Part shown: positions 10,406 to 23,000 of the stretch, piece after piece | Layout of the letters: each line of letters opens with the position of its first letter | Position numbering within the stretch: position 1 is the first letter of the stretch | Assembly: GCA_018340375.1 (NCBI GenBank) | Contig: JAFFJZ010000004.1 | Location: 33,702,001 to 33,766,000 of the forward strand | Direction: 5' to 3' | Length of the DNA stretch: 64,000 bases | DNA from: Gonatopus flavifemur | Taxonomy: Eukaryota; Arthropoda; Insecta; Hymenoptera; Dryinidae | The notes under the pieces: model-generated | What the model saw: the letters and a program-made list of their open reading frames with translations, nothing else | The model's database searches: none | What the model was told of the DNA's origin: nothing | Program-made: the position numbers and the translations under genes

Positions 10406-13178
10406 GAGGGGGAAATGCTTTATGCACCTTCAGGGAGCTGGTATTATTGCTCCCCGGTGTGTGGGACTCCTGCTTCGGCTGAAGATGTTGAGCGCCTATC
10501 GCAGTTTACCCACTAAAACCCACCTCTTCCCTCCTCGGACCCAGCCCGGAACCGTTTATCACATTACTTCGAGCTGGGCCCTTTTTTCCTCGTGGCCGAA
10601 AGACCGCCGCCAGTTACCCTGCCCTATCCAAGTCCACCTTCTTGAGACGGAGGATGGACTGTACGAAGGAGTCCACCGCCCGCCAACTCGAATCGTCTCG
10701 GAGCATCAGACCCACGATGTTCTCGGGAGTGATGTCTCCGAGCTCCGTTTGTAGCGCCTCCCGATGTGTCTCCCACCGAGCACACTCGAAAAACGTGTGC
10801 TCGGCATGGTCCCTCTTGTCGGGACAGTAGAGGCACTCAGGAGACGCTACTTTCCCCATTTGGTGCAGGTACTTCCTGAAGTATCCATGACCAGTAAGGA
10901 ACTGGGTCAGGAAGTACCCCACCTCTCCATGCTCGCGTTCCGTCCACGGTCTAACCAGGGGAATGAGTCTTGCGGTCCATCTCCCCCTGGTCTCCCTATC
11001 CCAGGAGGCCTGCCACGCGAGGAACGTGCGGGTACGTTCCTCGGCCGCCACTGCGCTTCTTTGCTCTCCAGCCCTGCTTCGCCGGAAGATGTTTTGTCGT
11101 TCCCTAGCGAGAAGCGCGACAGGAACGACTCCGGACACAACAAACACCGCAGGACCGGAGACCGTGCGATATGCAGACGCGACCCGAAGCGCTCCGAGTC
11201 TTTGGACTCGCTCGAGTCGCGCACTGCAGCTCTTTCTCTCCGTGGCATGCCCCAGATTTCGGCCCCATATAGGAGGACCGAGTTGACCGTGGACATCAAC
11301 AACCTACGTCTGCTCGACTTTGGGCCACCGACATTAGCCATGAGCCTGCTAAGAGCTGTTACCTTCTTAGCAGCTTTGTCGGTAGCCTTCCATATGTGAT
11401 CCCGGAAGCTAAGCCTCCGGTCCACTGTGAGGCCCAGGTACCGTGCCGCGGGCTTCGACTCCACTACTTCCTGCCCCACCCGCAGAGGAAGGACAGCAGG
11501 GATTCTCTTCTTTGTGAGAACCACGATCTCTGTCTTGCTGAGAGCCAGAGACAACCCATGCCCCGTCATCCAAGCTTCGATGCGTCGCATCGCCTGGTTG
11601 AGTACTAGTTGGGCTCGCGCGACGTCGCGGGCCTCTATGAGTAGGCCAACGTCGTCCGCAAACCCAACCAGCAAGGACTCATCGGGCATCTCCAACCTCA
11701 GCAGACCATCGTAAGCGACGTTCCAAAGGTCGGGGCCTAGAATAGACCCCTGCGCCGCCCCCGACGTGATCGCAGTTCTCTCCCAACCCGCGGTAGTCTC
11801 GTAAACGAGAGCACGGCCCTGTAAATAATGGTCCACCATCCTGAGGAGATACAGAGGCACACGGAACGTATGCTCCAATGCACAGAGCATGTCGCTCCAG
11901 CGTGCGGAGTTGAACGCATTCCTCACGTCCAACGTCACGAGGAAGACCACCCGTCTGGAATGACGGTTGTGATCCTCCGCGCGCCGCACGGCCTCCACTA
12001 CTTCCTGGACCGCATCGAGGGTCGAGCGACCCACACGGAACCCGTACTGCTTCGGCGACAGGCCACCTGCCTCATTGATCGCCTGGAGCAGTCTCCCCTT
12101 GAGGAGCCTCTCTAATACCTTCCCCGCTGTGTCCAACATGCACAGCGGCCGGTAAGAGGACGGCGTTCCTGGATCGCCTTTACCCTTCTCGATGAGAGCA
12201 AGGCGAGCGAGCTTCCAGCGCGCGCTGAAGACACCAGCCGTCAGGCATGCGTTATACATGTCCAACAGCAAGTGAGGTCGACAGCGCCACACCATTTTCA
12301 AAACTTCTCCCGGCACACCGTCCGGACCTGGAGCTTTGTTATTCTTCAGCTGACGTACGGCGACGCTCAGCTCCCCAATGGTGAAGAGCGGGACGTCGCC
12401 CACGTCACCGAAGTCTCGGCTCGGCCGGACTGGGTGTGTCGGGAAAAGCTCCGAAACAACCAGCTCCGCGAGGGCTCCGTCCAACGTGACGGTCGATCGC
12501 CAGCCTCCCAGTCTCTGAGTCACAATTTTGTAACCCCGACCCCAGGGGTCCGCGTCGACAGTCAGCGCCAGCTTTTTCCAACAGGAGTCTTTGCTCCTGT
12601 TGATAGCCCTGCGGAGCTGTCTCCTCGCTGCCTTGTGTTCCGCCGACCTGGTCGCCGCTTCTGGACGATTTCTCGCCCTCTGAGCGGCCCTGCGTAGTCG
12701 AAGACACTCCCTGCGCGCATCAGCAATCTCCGGGGTCCACCAGTACACGGGTCGCTTCCCGTGTCGAGGCCTCCTGCATGGCATGGAGGCATCGCACGCG
12801 GAAGCGATCAGGCTCATGGTTGAGTCCACGAGAACATCAACCACTGGAGCCTCACCGGCGGTCGAAACCTCGGGGGTCACGGCCCCCGAGGATATCACCT
12901 GTTCAAACCTCTGAACGTCGACCCGATCGACGTTCCATCTTCTCGGCCGCCGGGGAGGCACCCTGCCCTCCCGTGCATCCTCGTGGACCCCAAACTCGAT
13001 GTACTGATGGTCGCTACCGGTGTAATCCTCGACCACTCTCCAGTTCTGGATTCGGGGCGTCAGTTCCTCGGAGGCGAGGGAAATATCGGGGATGGTCTCC
13101 GAGTATCCTGGGCGACGAAACGTTGAGGTGTTGCCAACGTTTAGGACTACCAAGCCTGTCCTAGCCGCCATACCCAGA
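10374..13178 (-). mobile_element. 5'-truncated R1-clade LINE nested in the RTE LINE
   Basis: A 2.8-kb minus-strand non-LTR retrotransposon. The T-run at 10373-10402 is its poly(A) tail and a 15-bp duplication flanks it, both hallmarks of target-primed reverse transcription. It is 5'-truncated inside the endonuclease domain. GC content is much higher than its surroundings, as expected of a recently arrived LINE. It interrupts the C-terminal region of the RTE LINE, which resumes in the expected sequence context after 13193. Confidence 0.93.
10614..13171 (-). pseudogene. R1-clade LINE ORF2 (endonuclease remnant, reverse transcriptase, CCHC)
   Basis: One long frame (10907-13171) begins within the endonuclease: GNTSTFRRPGYSETIPD near the N-terminus and TGSDHQYI at about residues 51-58. 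The first ATG is incidental to truncation. The reverse transcriptase follows, with NKAPGPDGVPGE at 278-289, LDVRNAFNS at 414-422, AAQGSILGP at 472-480 and an intact FADD at 504-507. After AEIWG a one-base shift near 11200-11250 moves the frame to 10614-11147, which holds the C-terminal zinc knuckle CLYC...H...C. The catalytic residues are intact but the missing 5' end and the shift make it dead. Typical R1 elements insert in 28S rDNA. This one did not, so it belongs to a non-rDNA branch of the clade or mis-inserted. Confidence 0.9.
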
Positions 13179-13193
13179 AAACTCGAAGAGGTA
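13179..13193. other. Target-site duplication, right copy
   Basis: Perfect 15-bp match (AAAACTCGAAGAGGT) to 10359-10373. Host LINE sequence continues immediately after it. Confidence 0.9.
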
Positions 13194-13340
13194 GGCCTAG
13201 ATTAAGTTATATGAATCAAATTATACAAGATAAGGGTTGTCGTAGATATGCAGAAGTTGAGCGGTTAGCGGATAATAGACAGGGTTGGAGGATTTCATCA
13301 AACCAGTCATAAGACTGATTACTTCATGATGATAATGTCA
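13194..13340 (+). pseudogene. RTE-type LINE, 3' end
   Basis: Continuation of the interrupted LINE: the translated residues before the break (KTRRG) run into RLSYMNQIIQDKGCRRY, AEVERLADNRQGW and SSNQS, the usual C-terminal end of this protein family. The 3' tail is about 13315-13340 with a short TGATGATAATG-type run. Confidence 0.8.
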
Positions 13341-14269
13341 AATTCATTCATGAAATTCAATCCAGTCGTGCATCAAAAACGCATTATTCATCAATCCCAT
13401 TAAAAAATGAGTGGTGAGAGGCAATAAGGAAATTGAAATTAGGATGAGATGTCTATTCTAATCAATATATATCAGTATGCTAAAATGACAGGAATTTTTT
13501 CAGTTTGTATTCGAAGGAAATAAAAAATTGTCCTGATAATGAATTCTAAGACTGTTCCTCAGTTTTCCTTAGTAATACTGTGTTCCTTCTCAATATTGAG
13601 TCCCGGTACGATTATGGAAACCGGTGGCACAATTTAGGATACCAGTTTCCTAAATCTTACCATTCGCAAGGTTTCGGAAATTATGTTTTTCACTAAGAAA
13701 AGATCTCATAAACGATTGAGGAGGATCAAGAACGATTAAGGGAAATATATGACGCGCTGAATAAATTCCTCCATTTGATGACATATTTCATACTTTTACT
13801 TCCATGTTCCTCATATATGAGGAAACGGAAGTATTGTAATAGGGTCAAAAATTGATGATGCAGAAGGGGGTATATTCCACCTTTGCCAAACGCTTCAGAA
13901 CGTCGGAAAATCTCGATTCCCAGAAATGTCCGTGCATGTGTGTGTGTATGTATGTGCACTTTTTGGCGTACAATAACTCTCTCCAGAATGCACCGATTAG
14001 GATGATTATTCTGTCAATATTTTCGTCTCAGAGGCGCACTGGGGTCTATTGATTCTGGTTCCAATCGCATAACACGTTTTGAATATATCGCGGAATATGT
14101 TTCTGGAAATCGTGATTTTCGTGTTTGGCGTGTGATAACTCTCCTCAGAATGCACCGATTTGATTAATTTTGTTCTGTCAAATGTTCGTCTTGGAGAGGA
14201 CACGAGGCCTATTGATTTTGGTCTCGATCGAATCACACTTTTTGAAAATATTGCGGAACACGTTTTTGA
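13341..14269. other. No gene seen; two copies of a short repeat
   Basis: No recognisable coding sequence. Around 13965-14040 and 14125-14200 a related stretch appears twice (TACAATAACTCT or GATAACTCTC, CAGAATGCACCGATT, TTCGTCT), an early degenerate part of the dispersed repeat that continues at 14270. Confidence 0.45.
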
Positions 14270-14560
14270 AAATCGTGGTTCTGCGACCGCTCGTATCTCC
14301 GCTTCCTATTATCCGATTGCCATGGAATTTCTACCACGTTTTAGTTATGATCCGACAATGCTCCCATACGAGTTTCATCCCAATTGGGTGAAACCAGTGA
14401 AAAAATTTTCACTGAGATCCGCATTATTGGGCGATGTTTTGGAATCGTGCCTTTTCTGTGTTCGTCTTATCCGCATTTCGTGGAATTTCGGGCATACTCA
14501 ATTCGCGGGGTGCTGATTTGGTGATATGAATTCCGAGCGAATCGGAACGGGGGGAATGAA
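14270..14560. repeat. Dispersed repeat copy (family also at 24.6-26.2 kb)
   Basis: Contains GCGACCGCTCGTATCTCCGC, TATTATCCGATTGCCATG, ACCACGTT and TTTCATCCCAATTGGGTGAA. The same ordered motifs recur near 24640, 25465, 25755 and 25895. The copies vary and none preserves a common reading frame, so it is a non-coding repeat. Confidence 0.75.
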
Positions 14561-14879
14561 AAGGTGAGCACTGAGGTTAGATACACCTTTTGAAAATTCC
14601 ATGAATACCGTTCTCATGCAAATGCCTTCCGTTCCTATCCTCCAACTTTCATACAATTCTTACCTTAGTCTCATACACTATAGTTAATTCTCCCCTACTC
14701 TGGTGATGATCTACACTGACAGTGTACAGATGCGCTGTAGTCAGCGCATTTGAAGCTGACAAGAAACGTAAAGAGGTTTCAATCTTCCCTTGTTGAAGCG
14801 TCCAATATTGGCTGGCTGTAGAGTACTAAAAACTTTCGTTCCCAAAACGCTTCATAAACGTTCGATATCATCTTGAAAA

Positions 14880-15499
14880 GAGTGCTGTTACGTTTGATGA
14901 AACGTAATGCGAATCATTTCATTTAGATTTTGATTAGAAGAAGAGGTAAGAAGGGAGGATACTGAAATCCATAGGTTCCAAAAAGTATAGAAGAGAGAAT
15001 ATTCGAGGATGAAGAGTCAGTTGTAGAATCACCCAACTCGCGGAATAGGGTATAACGATTAACTGTAATCACTATAAAACAACTCTACATCGGTGGGTAG
15101 CAGTTGAACACAAAAGTAGAGAAATAAGAATTGAATGAAAACTCAGAAGAGATTCCATGCGCGAAGAGAGCGTAGAACGCTTGTAAGCGTTCTGCGATAG
15201 GGATAAGAGAGTGGACTGCGCGAATTATCGAGAGCAATTGCCATCGCTATGCTAATCACATATAGCGCAGTTCAGAGGTGAGGTAGCCTCCAACTAAAAT
15301 CTCTCCTTTACCCACCAGTACTCTGACATGAAAGTACTATAAGGAGAAAAAAGAGCGCTAGAGGCCAGAGAAAACCCCTCATACTTAGTTAAGCTACTCG
15401 GTCTACCCGAGAGCGCAAGAGGGAAATTCAGAAGCGTCGAAAGCGCGAACATTCGGCTTGCCTCATCGTATGACGGAAGTTCTGCCATCACCAAGTTTT
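14880..15499 (-). repeat. Possible BEL/Pao LTR
   Basis: Lies directly downstream, on the minus strand, of a BEL/Pao polyprotein C-terminus, where a 3' LTR would be expected. No second LTR copy and no clear TG...CA boundaries are visible, so this is positional inference only. Confidence 0.3.
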
Positions 15500-15736
15500 T
15501 CAAGAGGTTGGATTCCGCCCGCCATGAGGAGATGAGTTAGCGGCATCATCAGGTGAAGAGAGCACACTTAGCTTAGCGATCGAGCGTTTGAGAGTATGAG
15601 CGAAAGCGCGGATTGGAACGACTCGGACCTGGCCATCAGACCCATGGTGAGTTCGGATGGCACGGGACTTTTCAGCCCATGTGTTAGGGTGGGTCCATCC
15701 TCCAATGAGACTGCTTAGATAAGTCGAGTTACTCAC
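15500..15736 (-). pseudogene. BEL/Pao retrotransposon Pol C-terminal fragment
   Basis: The minus-strand frame contains SRAIRTHHGSDGQVRVVPIR followed by LKRSIAKLSVL. It resembles the conserved end of BEL/Pao Pol (RxxxxHPGSDGxxRVVxxR, then LKRPIxKLxxLP). The fragment ends with SSPHGGRNPTS. Upstream sequence to about 15900 does not keep a recognisable frame, so only the tail is left. In the family this region follows the integrase core. Confidence 0.75.
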
Positions 15737-18438
15737 ACGACAGAATTGCTAGGCTGTTGACACGGCTTTGTTTGATGACCAGTGGGTCTAGCTTGGTTTG
15801 AAATTCAAAAGGACTAGAACCTTGCAGTGGGTCCACCTTCCTCATTTAGAGACACAGCTGGTTGGGATATGGAATGAATGAGGAGAAGATGGAACACTCG
15901 TGACACGCTTCGAATTCCCGTTAGGGCCACTCTCTCACGGCCAATCACCGCAATGTATCTCAGAATACGTATATTGTATCAAAGTATCCCCAAATAAGTA
16001 TATTCTCCGCTAGAGTCCCTCCAGAATATCCACAGACACAAGTGTCCCGTGAGATCTCGCTAGAAATATTTCCACTAGAAGATCGATTTATTCTAAACCA
16101 GTCAATGTCAAACGAGTTTAATCTAGAATAATCTCAGGAGATTTATGCAGTCCCCGATTTATGATCGCAAATATCAGATTCCCTCTCGAAACTGATTGTT
16201 GAATCAACGCTCTTTGCTAGACGTTTTGCTCAATAGAATATTCTATGAAATTTCAAGCGACCTAGAGATTCTCCCCGTTGGAACCAAACATTCGTTTTGT
16301 AGAATCGATAGATAGCAAACAGTGCATTGCATTGTGTTATATTTTCCTTCTGGACTGAGCAGAGTCAAATGGAGTCACTGGGAGCCTCAAGGCCAGAACG
16401 ATGAGGGAGGTTCCTTGATAGATTAAAATTGACATCACTTATGTGAATAAAGGTCCATTTACTTCATATATTCATTTGCTGGGCTTTGTTACAATCCAAA
16501 AGTTCCTGCAACCAAAATTCAACATCGATGGAACAGTAGAAATGAAACATGATGTTATTGACAAGCCATAAAAAATTGTTTGTCAAGGATGAACCAAAGT
16601 TAAAGTATATTGATAGTCAAGTTGAGTATAGATTGATGAACAAATTCTCCAACAATGCATCAATTATGACATTCACTGCCGTTGCTCTCTCAACAGAATC
16701 GCAATTGGCATAATTTTGAATCCTTTGGAGCTATTGCTCGAACTAGGCCAAATCATTGCTAAAACTGAAGCAAACAATTGCTCAAATTGGAATAAGCCAC
16801 AATCCAAGCTAACCACTTCTATCATTGATACTTGATACAGCATGAGAACTCAATATCATACAGTTGTTCAGTATTTGTGAGAACGTGGTGTCATATATGA
16901 GGTACCCTACTATGAAGTTGCCGTAAGATGGGGTGAATAAAAATAGTGGGCTGAATAGAACCATCATAAGGAAGAGTATTTACCACGCGTTTTTATTCTT
17001 CAAGAGTGCTCCTATTCGCCCCATCTTACGATAGTTCCTCTCCTTTGGAAAATAATGGAGTGAAGATCAGCCAAACTTAGCGCAATTTGTAATCAATATC
17101 AGTCGGACAGAGTTGATTCATTTGATATAATATTTTGACCACTGTCAACCTACCTCGATTCTATGTCAATTGACTAGCCTTGTACATTAATCTCGCGCCA
17201 AGCTGTAATCTATCCTCAGTGCTTGCACTGGGAAGGACGAGAGTGATGGAACTAGAGTTGTAGAAGAACAGATTACCCACACCTCAGATGAGGAAAAGGG
17301 GGGAGAATAAATGATTTGTGAGGTTTATAACATACCCTGAGTACACAGGATGAAGAAACAAGCAATTGCAGGCTGTCTGCTCTGCTGAATAATATACTAC
17401 TGAAACATTTTGATGAGAACAACGATTTCATTTGTACCTATTTCCTTCTCTTCAACTTGGATATATGGAAGAGTATCATATTTTTTTTTCAAATGGATTC
17501 AATTCGAACAATCTGAATTGATTCGTCACCTCATCTCATTAGTCAACCTATCTCCATGAATCAATTCCTTTTATTCATAAGGGAAAATATAAATTCCCTT
17601 CAAACCTGACTTTGTGTTCATTTCAAAGACTATGAATTCCTACTATAAATTAAGTGCTGTTAACTCAATTATATTTCCCACTCAATATCACCTTCTCTCA
17701 CATCTTTTCCCATTCCTCTCAAGTCGAGGATGAAACATATCCCAGTCCTCGTAAAATTCTAGAATCCAAAGAAGATCTCATCTTCCTCCTGATCTCGTCA
17801 TCTTGATCATCCGCATTCACCTTTGTCCTTATCTTCTCTTTCAGCTGCCTTCAACGCTCTTCCCATTCTTCCCAACATTAGGGGGGCTTGAGAAAGGGGG
17901 GAAGGAGCGAAGAAAGAGGAGGAGGAAAAGGAGAGGAGATGAGGCCACGAAAGGCGAATACAACTTTTCCATTGTACAGCTATGGATTAAATGTCCCCTA
18001 TCTCTTTTCCTCGCCTTGAAATTCCAAGAACTTGGAAGATTCGAATGAAGAGCAGACGATGTAGTCAAGCATCATTGAACGAGGCAAGTACCTGTACCGT
18101 TCCAAGTAATTACTATAAGATACTTCACATAATGACAACGATAGTGTGTTGTTCAAATATTCGTACGTTATTGACGAAATTCGAAGGAATGGTATTCAAA
18201 ATCTACTTGAAAATTCTGAAACATATTTCTAATTTTGGAGGCTTTATTGAAAGGAATTGTTCGATCACTAGTCTCAAGTCCCTGTGATGAAGTTCCTCTG
18301 GTAGAAAGAATGAACAATTATCAACCTAAACTTGACCATTTTTTGTGGAATTTCCCTAGAAATTTGCTGATGATCAGATGTATTCTCTCGAACGGTATTG
18401 TAATCCTTGATTGGCCACTTGAGCAGGAAAAATTTGTA
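15737..18438. other. No gene seen; one small inverted repeat and a purine-rich tract
   Basis: No protein recognised. An imperfect fold-back lies at about 16920-17032 (CGTAAGATGGGGTGAATA against TATTCGCCCCATCTTACG), probably a small MITE. At 17890-17950 there is a purine-rich tract (GGAGGAGGAAAAGGAGAGG) that creates spurious frames on both strands. Confidence 0.5.
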
Positions 18439-18806
18439 TGGGGACAGTCTCACTCACAGTCTCACAAAGGCATTGGAGGATCTCGCGAAGGTATTGGAGT
18501 ACATTCTCGCGACAGTATGGGTGCAGTACAGGTTTTGGAATCCTCCCATACTTCTCCTAGACTATGTTGAAAAATTTCTTGCACGCAAATATAGATTGAG
18601 GTGTGATGGTTTTTATGTTTATATGTATGTGTATGTGTACCCGTGAACACAAATCTGATATGAAGAATCGTTTGTCTAGTCAAATTTTCGAGATTCAATC
18701 AACTGTGAGGATCATTTCATGAAGAGTCTCGCATAAGTTTGGGAGAGTCCTGAAACCCATACTACTTTCTATACTGTTGCGAGACTCTAAGCGGGACTGT
18801 TCCCAT
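18439..18806. mobile_element. Fold-back element
   Basis: Imperfect inverted repeats start ATGGGGACAGTCTC on the left and end GCGGGACTGTTCCCAT on the right, with recurring AGTCTC and TCTCGCGA motifs inside. Non-coding. The target duplication was not resolved. Confidence 0.6.
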
Positions 18807-19203
18807 AACCTTGCCATATGAGTATAGTTGTGACAACGTGAAATGTTTCGCTCTCTACAAAATTTCGTATTTTAATGATTTATCGTGCACACTTAATTCT
18901 TATTTTTTGTCATATTGTTGCTTGTTCCATTAGTAGGCTTATTGTGTAAATTTCTCCGAACGACTGGGGTTTTGCACGCGATTTTTAGTGAATCTATTCC
19001 GAATACATTGGTTTATTCACTCGTCGTTACATATTGTTTCCACGAGGTCTCTATCCTATTTGTTGATACTTATGCATATCTCGTGTACTCACGTATGATA
19101 AGACACTCTTCGTGTGTGCGTGTGTGTTTACCTTGGTACAGTGGATCTCATACTTGCCGTTTATTGGAATTGAAAAATTTTTGTATTATCATATAAACTT
19201 AGA

Positions 19204-20022
19204 AATGCCTAAAAAAGTGCGTGGAGGATGTTCCATAGTTGTGGATAAACCGGTATCTTTTGCTTCATGCAGTGTTATATTTCATCCTGGTTCGTCGTGT
19301 TTAGCGAGAAGTTACCATCCATGGCATAATGGAGTACTGATTGACTGCAAGGGGCCTCTTCCGTCTTCTGATACTTCTGATGATCTTGCGGAAAAATTTG
19401 GTGGCGTGTTGGATCAGTCAGATTTGTTGTCAGAAATTCAGAGCATCGTTGATTCTGCTTGTTCGAAACTCAGCAACTAGCTCAACGCGTTTAAAATCAA
19501 ATTAAATTCTTTATCCAACACTGTGGTGGAATTATCCACGAGATTATTCACCTTGGAATCGTCTGCCCCTTCTTCTTCACAAGATTTTACAATGAAGAAG
19601 ATTTGTTAGATGAGCTGAATGAACGACATCGAAGAGCATGTAACATTTTACTCTTCAACGTTGAAGAATCTTCGAGGGATGGGTCTCCTGATCATGTTAT
19701 AGTTACTGATCTTCTTTCAAAAATCAGACCTGATACTTACGACAATGTGCAGGTTCGTCGTATCGGTAAAAAGAAAGATGCTTCTAAAACTCGTCCGATC
19801 TGTGTCACATTTGCATCACGGAACATACCCATTGAGATTCTTCGTAACAAATCATTGTACAATGGTTCAATTAGAATATCGCAAGATCGTACCTTGAAGC
19901 AACGGAATCATCTGTCGAACTTACGTGAAGAGTTGAAGAATCTGAATGACCTTTCAAGCACTATTCGCTATTTCAATGGGATACCTAAGATAGTTCCTGC
20001 TCACCAAAGAAAAAACGCTTAA
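19204..20022 (+). pseudogene. Jockey-type LINE ORF1, disrupted
   Basis: First open frame of a non-LTR element: MPKKVRGGCSIVVDKPVSFA begins at 19204 and stops at 19478-19480. The next part resumes near 19600 after a stop and a shift, and runs through LLFNVEES, VRRIGKK and RPICVTFASRNIP, typical of the RNA-binding fold of LINE ORF1 proteins, ending at 20022. No CCHC knuckles are visible. In the family this protein binds the element's RNA and acts as a nucleic-acid chaperone. It sits just ahead of ORF2, consistent with one bicistronic element. Confidence 0.7.
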
Positions 20023-20028
20023 TAGACT

Positions 20029-23000
20029 CTTTGGTGTATTATCAGGATGTTCCCAGCTTGAGAACTAAACTTGATCAACTTCATTGCTCTGTTGCTATAT
20101 CAGATCCATGTTATGATATTATTATCTTATCTGAAACCTGGCTGCGCGAGGATATTCTATCTTTCAAAATTGGTTGACATGGCTATACAGTTCATCGTAT
20201 GGATAGAAACAGACTCACCAGTCAATTTTCGCGGGAAGGTGGTGTCTTAATCGCCGTTAAGGATACCCATCGGAGCTGTGTCCTCTCATCTTCTTATTCC
20301 AAAGTTGAACATCTTTACGTCAAAGTTTATTTTGGTTCTTTGTCGTTGTTGTTTGGGGCTGTCTACATTCCACCTGCTTCGGATTCTTCAATATACTTGG
20401 ACCATTGTAAAAGCGTTGGCGAAATCCTCCTCGAGGAGAACTTCAACTCCTTATACTTGTACTTATTACAATTCACCTCATATTTCCTGGAGCAATATTG
20501 ATTCCAAATTATCTTTCTCAGTGTTACCTAGTTCGACTCTCAATGAAATTACTTCTGCGCAATATGCTCTTGAATATTTCAATGAATTAAATTTGTTTCA
20601 ACCTAATACTTTCAGAAATTCTCATGATAACATACTTGATCTTATTTTTTCTAATAACGATCGTATTGATGTCAATATTGCTCTGGATCCTTTTCTCGCG
20701 TGTGACAACTTTCATCCTGCTCTTGTATCCAAGCTCAACCTACGTGAAAGTGTTTTACTGGTCCCCAATAAAATCATCAAATATAATTTCAATAAGGCGA
20801 ATTACAGTGCAATTTGTGAATATTCAGGTTCTATCAACTGGGACGATGAATTGCGTAATCTTAATGTTATTGAAGCTGTTCATTTTTTGTATCTTCATTT
20901 ATGTAATGCAGTTGATTCATTTGTACCCAAGTATGAATCAAGGAATAGTTCTTATCCAAAATGGTTTTCTTCGGAATCAATTAAACTTATTCGTCAAAAG
21001 AAAATTGCTCACAATAGGTACAAAGAGTCAAATTGCTGTGAAGATTACTTAATTTTCAGTCACTTGCGAGCTCAATGTAGAGTTTTGACTCGCCAATGTT
21101 ACTTGTCTCATCTTCATTATGTTCAAGGGTCCATTCCTACAAATGTCAAAAGCTTTTGGATCTTTGTTAATAGTAAGCGGAATCAGAACGGTATACCCCT
21201 GGTGATGCATTTAGACGGTACTATTGGCAATACTGGTATTGCTATTTCGAACTTATTTGCATCTTATATTATTTTCAATCTCAGGAAAGATGTTCACATC
21301 TCTCCTTTCTTCACGCGCCTCGGCTGGCTCAAACTTTCTGAATGACGGAAATTTTTCCTGGGGTCGTACTTGCATCAACTATTTGCTCTCAAGGATCCTC
21401 CTTTTCTTTACGATCGTTTCAATTTTGGTACCTCTGATGCAATTCGTTGCACTAGATCGAATAGGGGGCTCCTTAAAATACCACTGCATCGTACTACCAC
21501 ATATCAAGAATCTTTTTTGAAAACAGGTAGTAAACTCTGGAACACGATCCCAGATAACATCAAGTGTAGCTCTTCCCCTAACGTCTTCAAAAAGAGGTAT
21601 TATGACTTCTTGCTCACCTCCACCCTTTCTCACGCATAGATGTATACTCCTTTTCAAGTAGGTTCATCGTGGTTCATCTTACGCTTTTCTTGCCTTCATC
21701 TTCATTCTGCGCATTTATAACTATTGTATCTCTATCTTATATCTGTATTTTCATTTCTCACACCTTTGTAATCTCATCCTCACTCTCATTCTCATTTCAT
21801 CTTTATTTTGAAGTTCATTCATTGTGCCTTTTTTGCTTTTCGGCCTGTGGGTTTAATGCTGTATATATATGAGTATTTTTGTATATAATATCTTTGTTGT
21901 TGTTTATACTTCTTTCTCAATTGTTCCACAGGATTTTCATCCTAGAACATAATAAACATATATCTATCTATCTATTTCAGATTAGTTTATCAAAATTATC
22001 CCGTTGTTCCTTGTAATTCATCAGGATCTACTATCAATGTCAATCGTTTCGAATTATCTATCAATATCGGCGAAGTGTTCGATGAAATTTCATCCTTGAA
22101 AACTTCTTCCGGTCCTGGTGATAATGGTATTCCTCCTAATTTTCTGAAATCTTGCGAGTCCGTCATTTCTCGGCCTTTGTGGTTGATCTTCAACAGTTCT
22201 TCATCCTCGGGAATATTTCCTCCTCAATGGAAATCCAGCTCAATTACTCCTATCGTCGAATCTGGGGACCGTTCTGACGTGAGAAACTATAGACCAATTA
22301 GTATCATGTATGTTATGCCGAAAATTTTTGAAGATATAGTTACTGATGAAACAACATCACTGTTTTCTGATATAATTCCTGATTTCCAGCATGGCTTCAC
22401 CTCTGAAAAATCTACCCCAACTAACTTGTCTATTCTTTCTCATGTCGTGTCCTCTGCGCTTGATCAAAATGCCCAAGTTGATACTATTTATACAGACTTC
22501 TCAAAGGCTTTCGACAGAGTTGATCATAATATATTATTAAATAAATTAAGTAATTTAGGTATTCGCAGCAATTTTTTGTCGTGGTTACAGAGTTATATTC
22601 TGAATCGTACGCGATCATTTCGTGTCTCTCAATATATTTCTGATTCATTTCTTGTATCCTCAGTTTTACTGCAAGGCTCACATCTAGGTCCTTTATTATT
22701 TATTATTTCCATTAATGATATCTCTATGATTTACTGCGCACATCTCCTTCTTACTGATGACCTGGAACTTTTTATGATTATAAGAACTTACAGGGATGCT
22801 CAAAATCTGCAATCTAATTTGGATCGGTTACAATCTTGGTGTGTGCTATCTAACATGTCATTGAATCTCACTAAATGCCATGTGATGAGATTTCATAGAG
22901 GTAAAAATGCTATTTATTTTTCTTATAACTTGTCTCATTCTCTGTTGTCACCTATAAATACTGTTCGTGATCTTGGAGTTTCATTTGACTCTCGTTTTAA

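Noticed and set aside
12272..13164. Plus-strand open frames up to 141 codons
   Set aside because: Antisense to the GC-rich R1-clade reverse transcriptase.
10374..13178. Evidence of an rDNA locus from the R1-clade LINE
   Set aside because: No 28S sequence is present. The flanks are another LINE.
17890..18070. Purine-rich open frames on both strands
   Set aside because: Low-complexity GGA/GAA tract, no other support.
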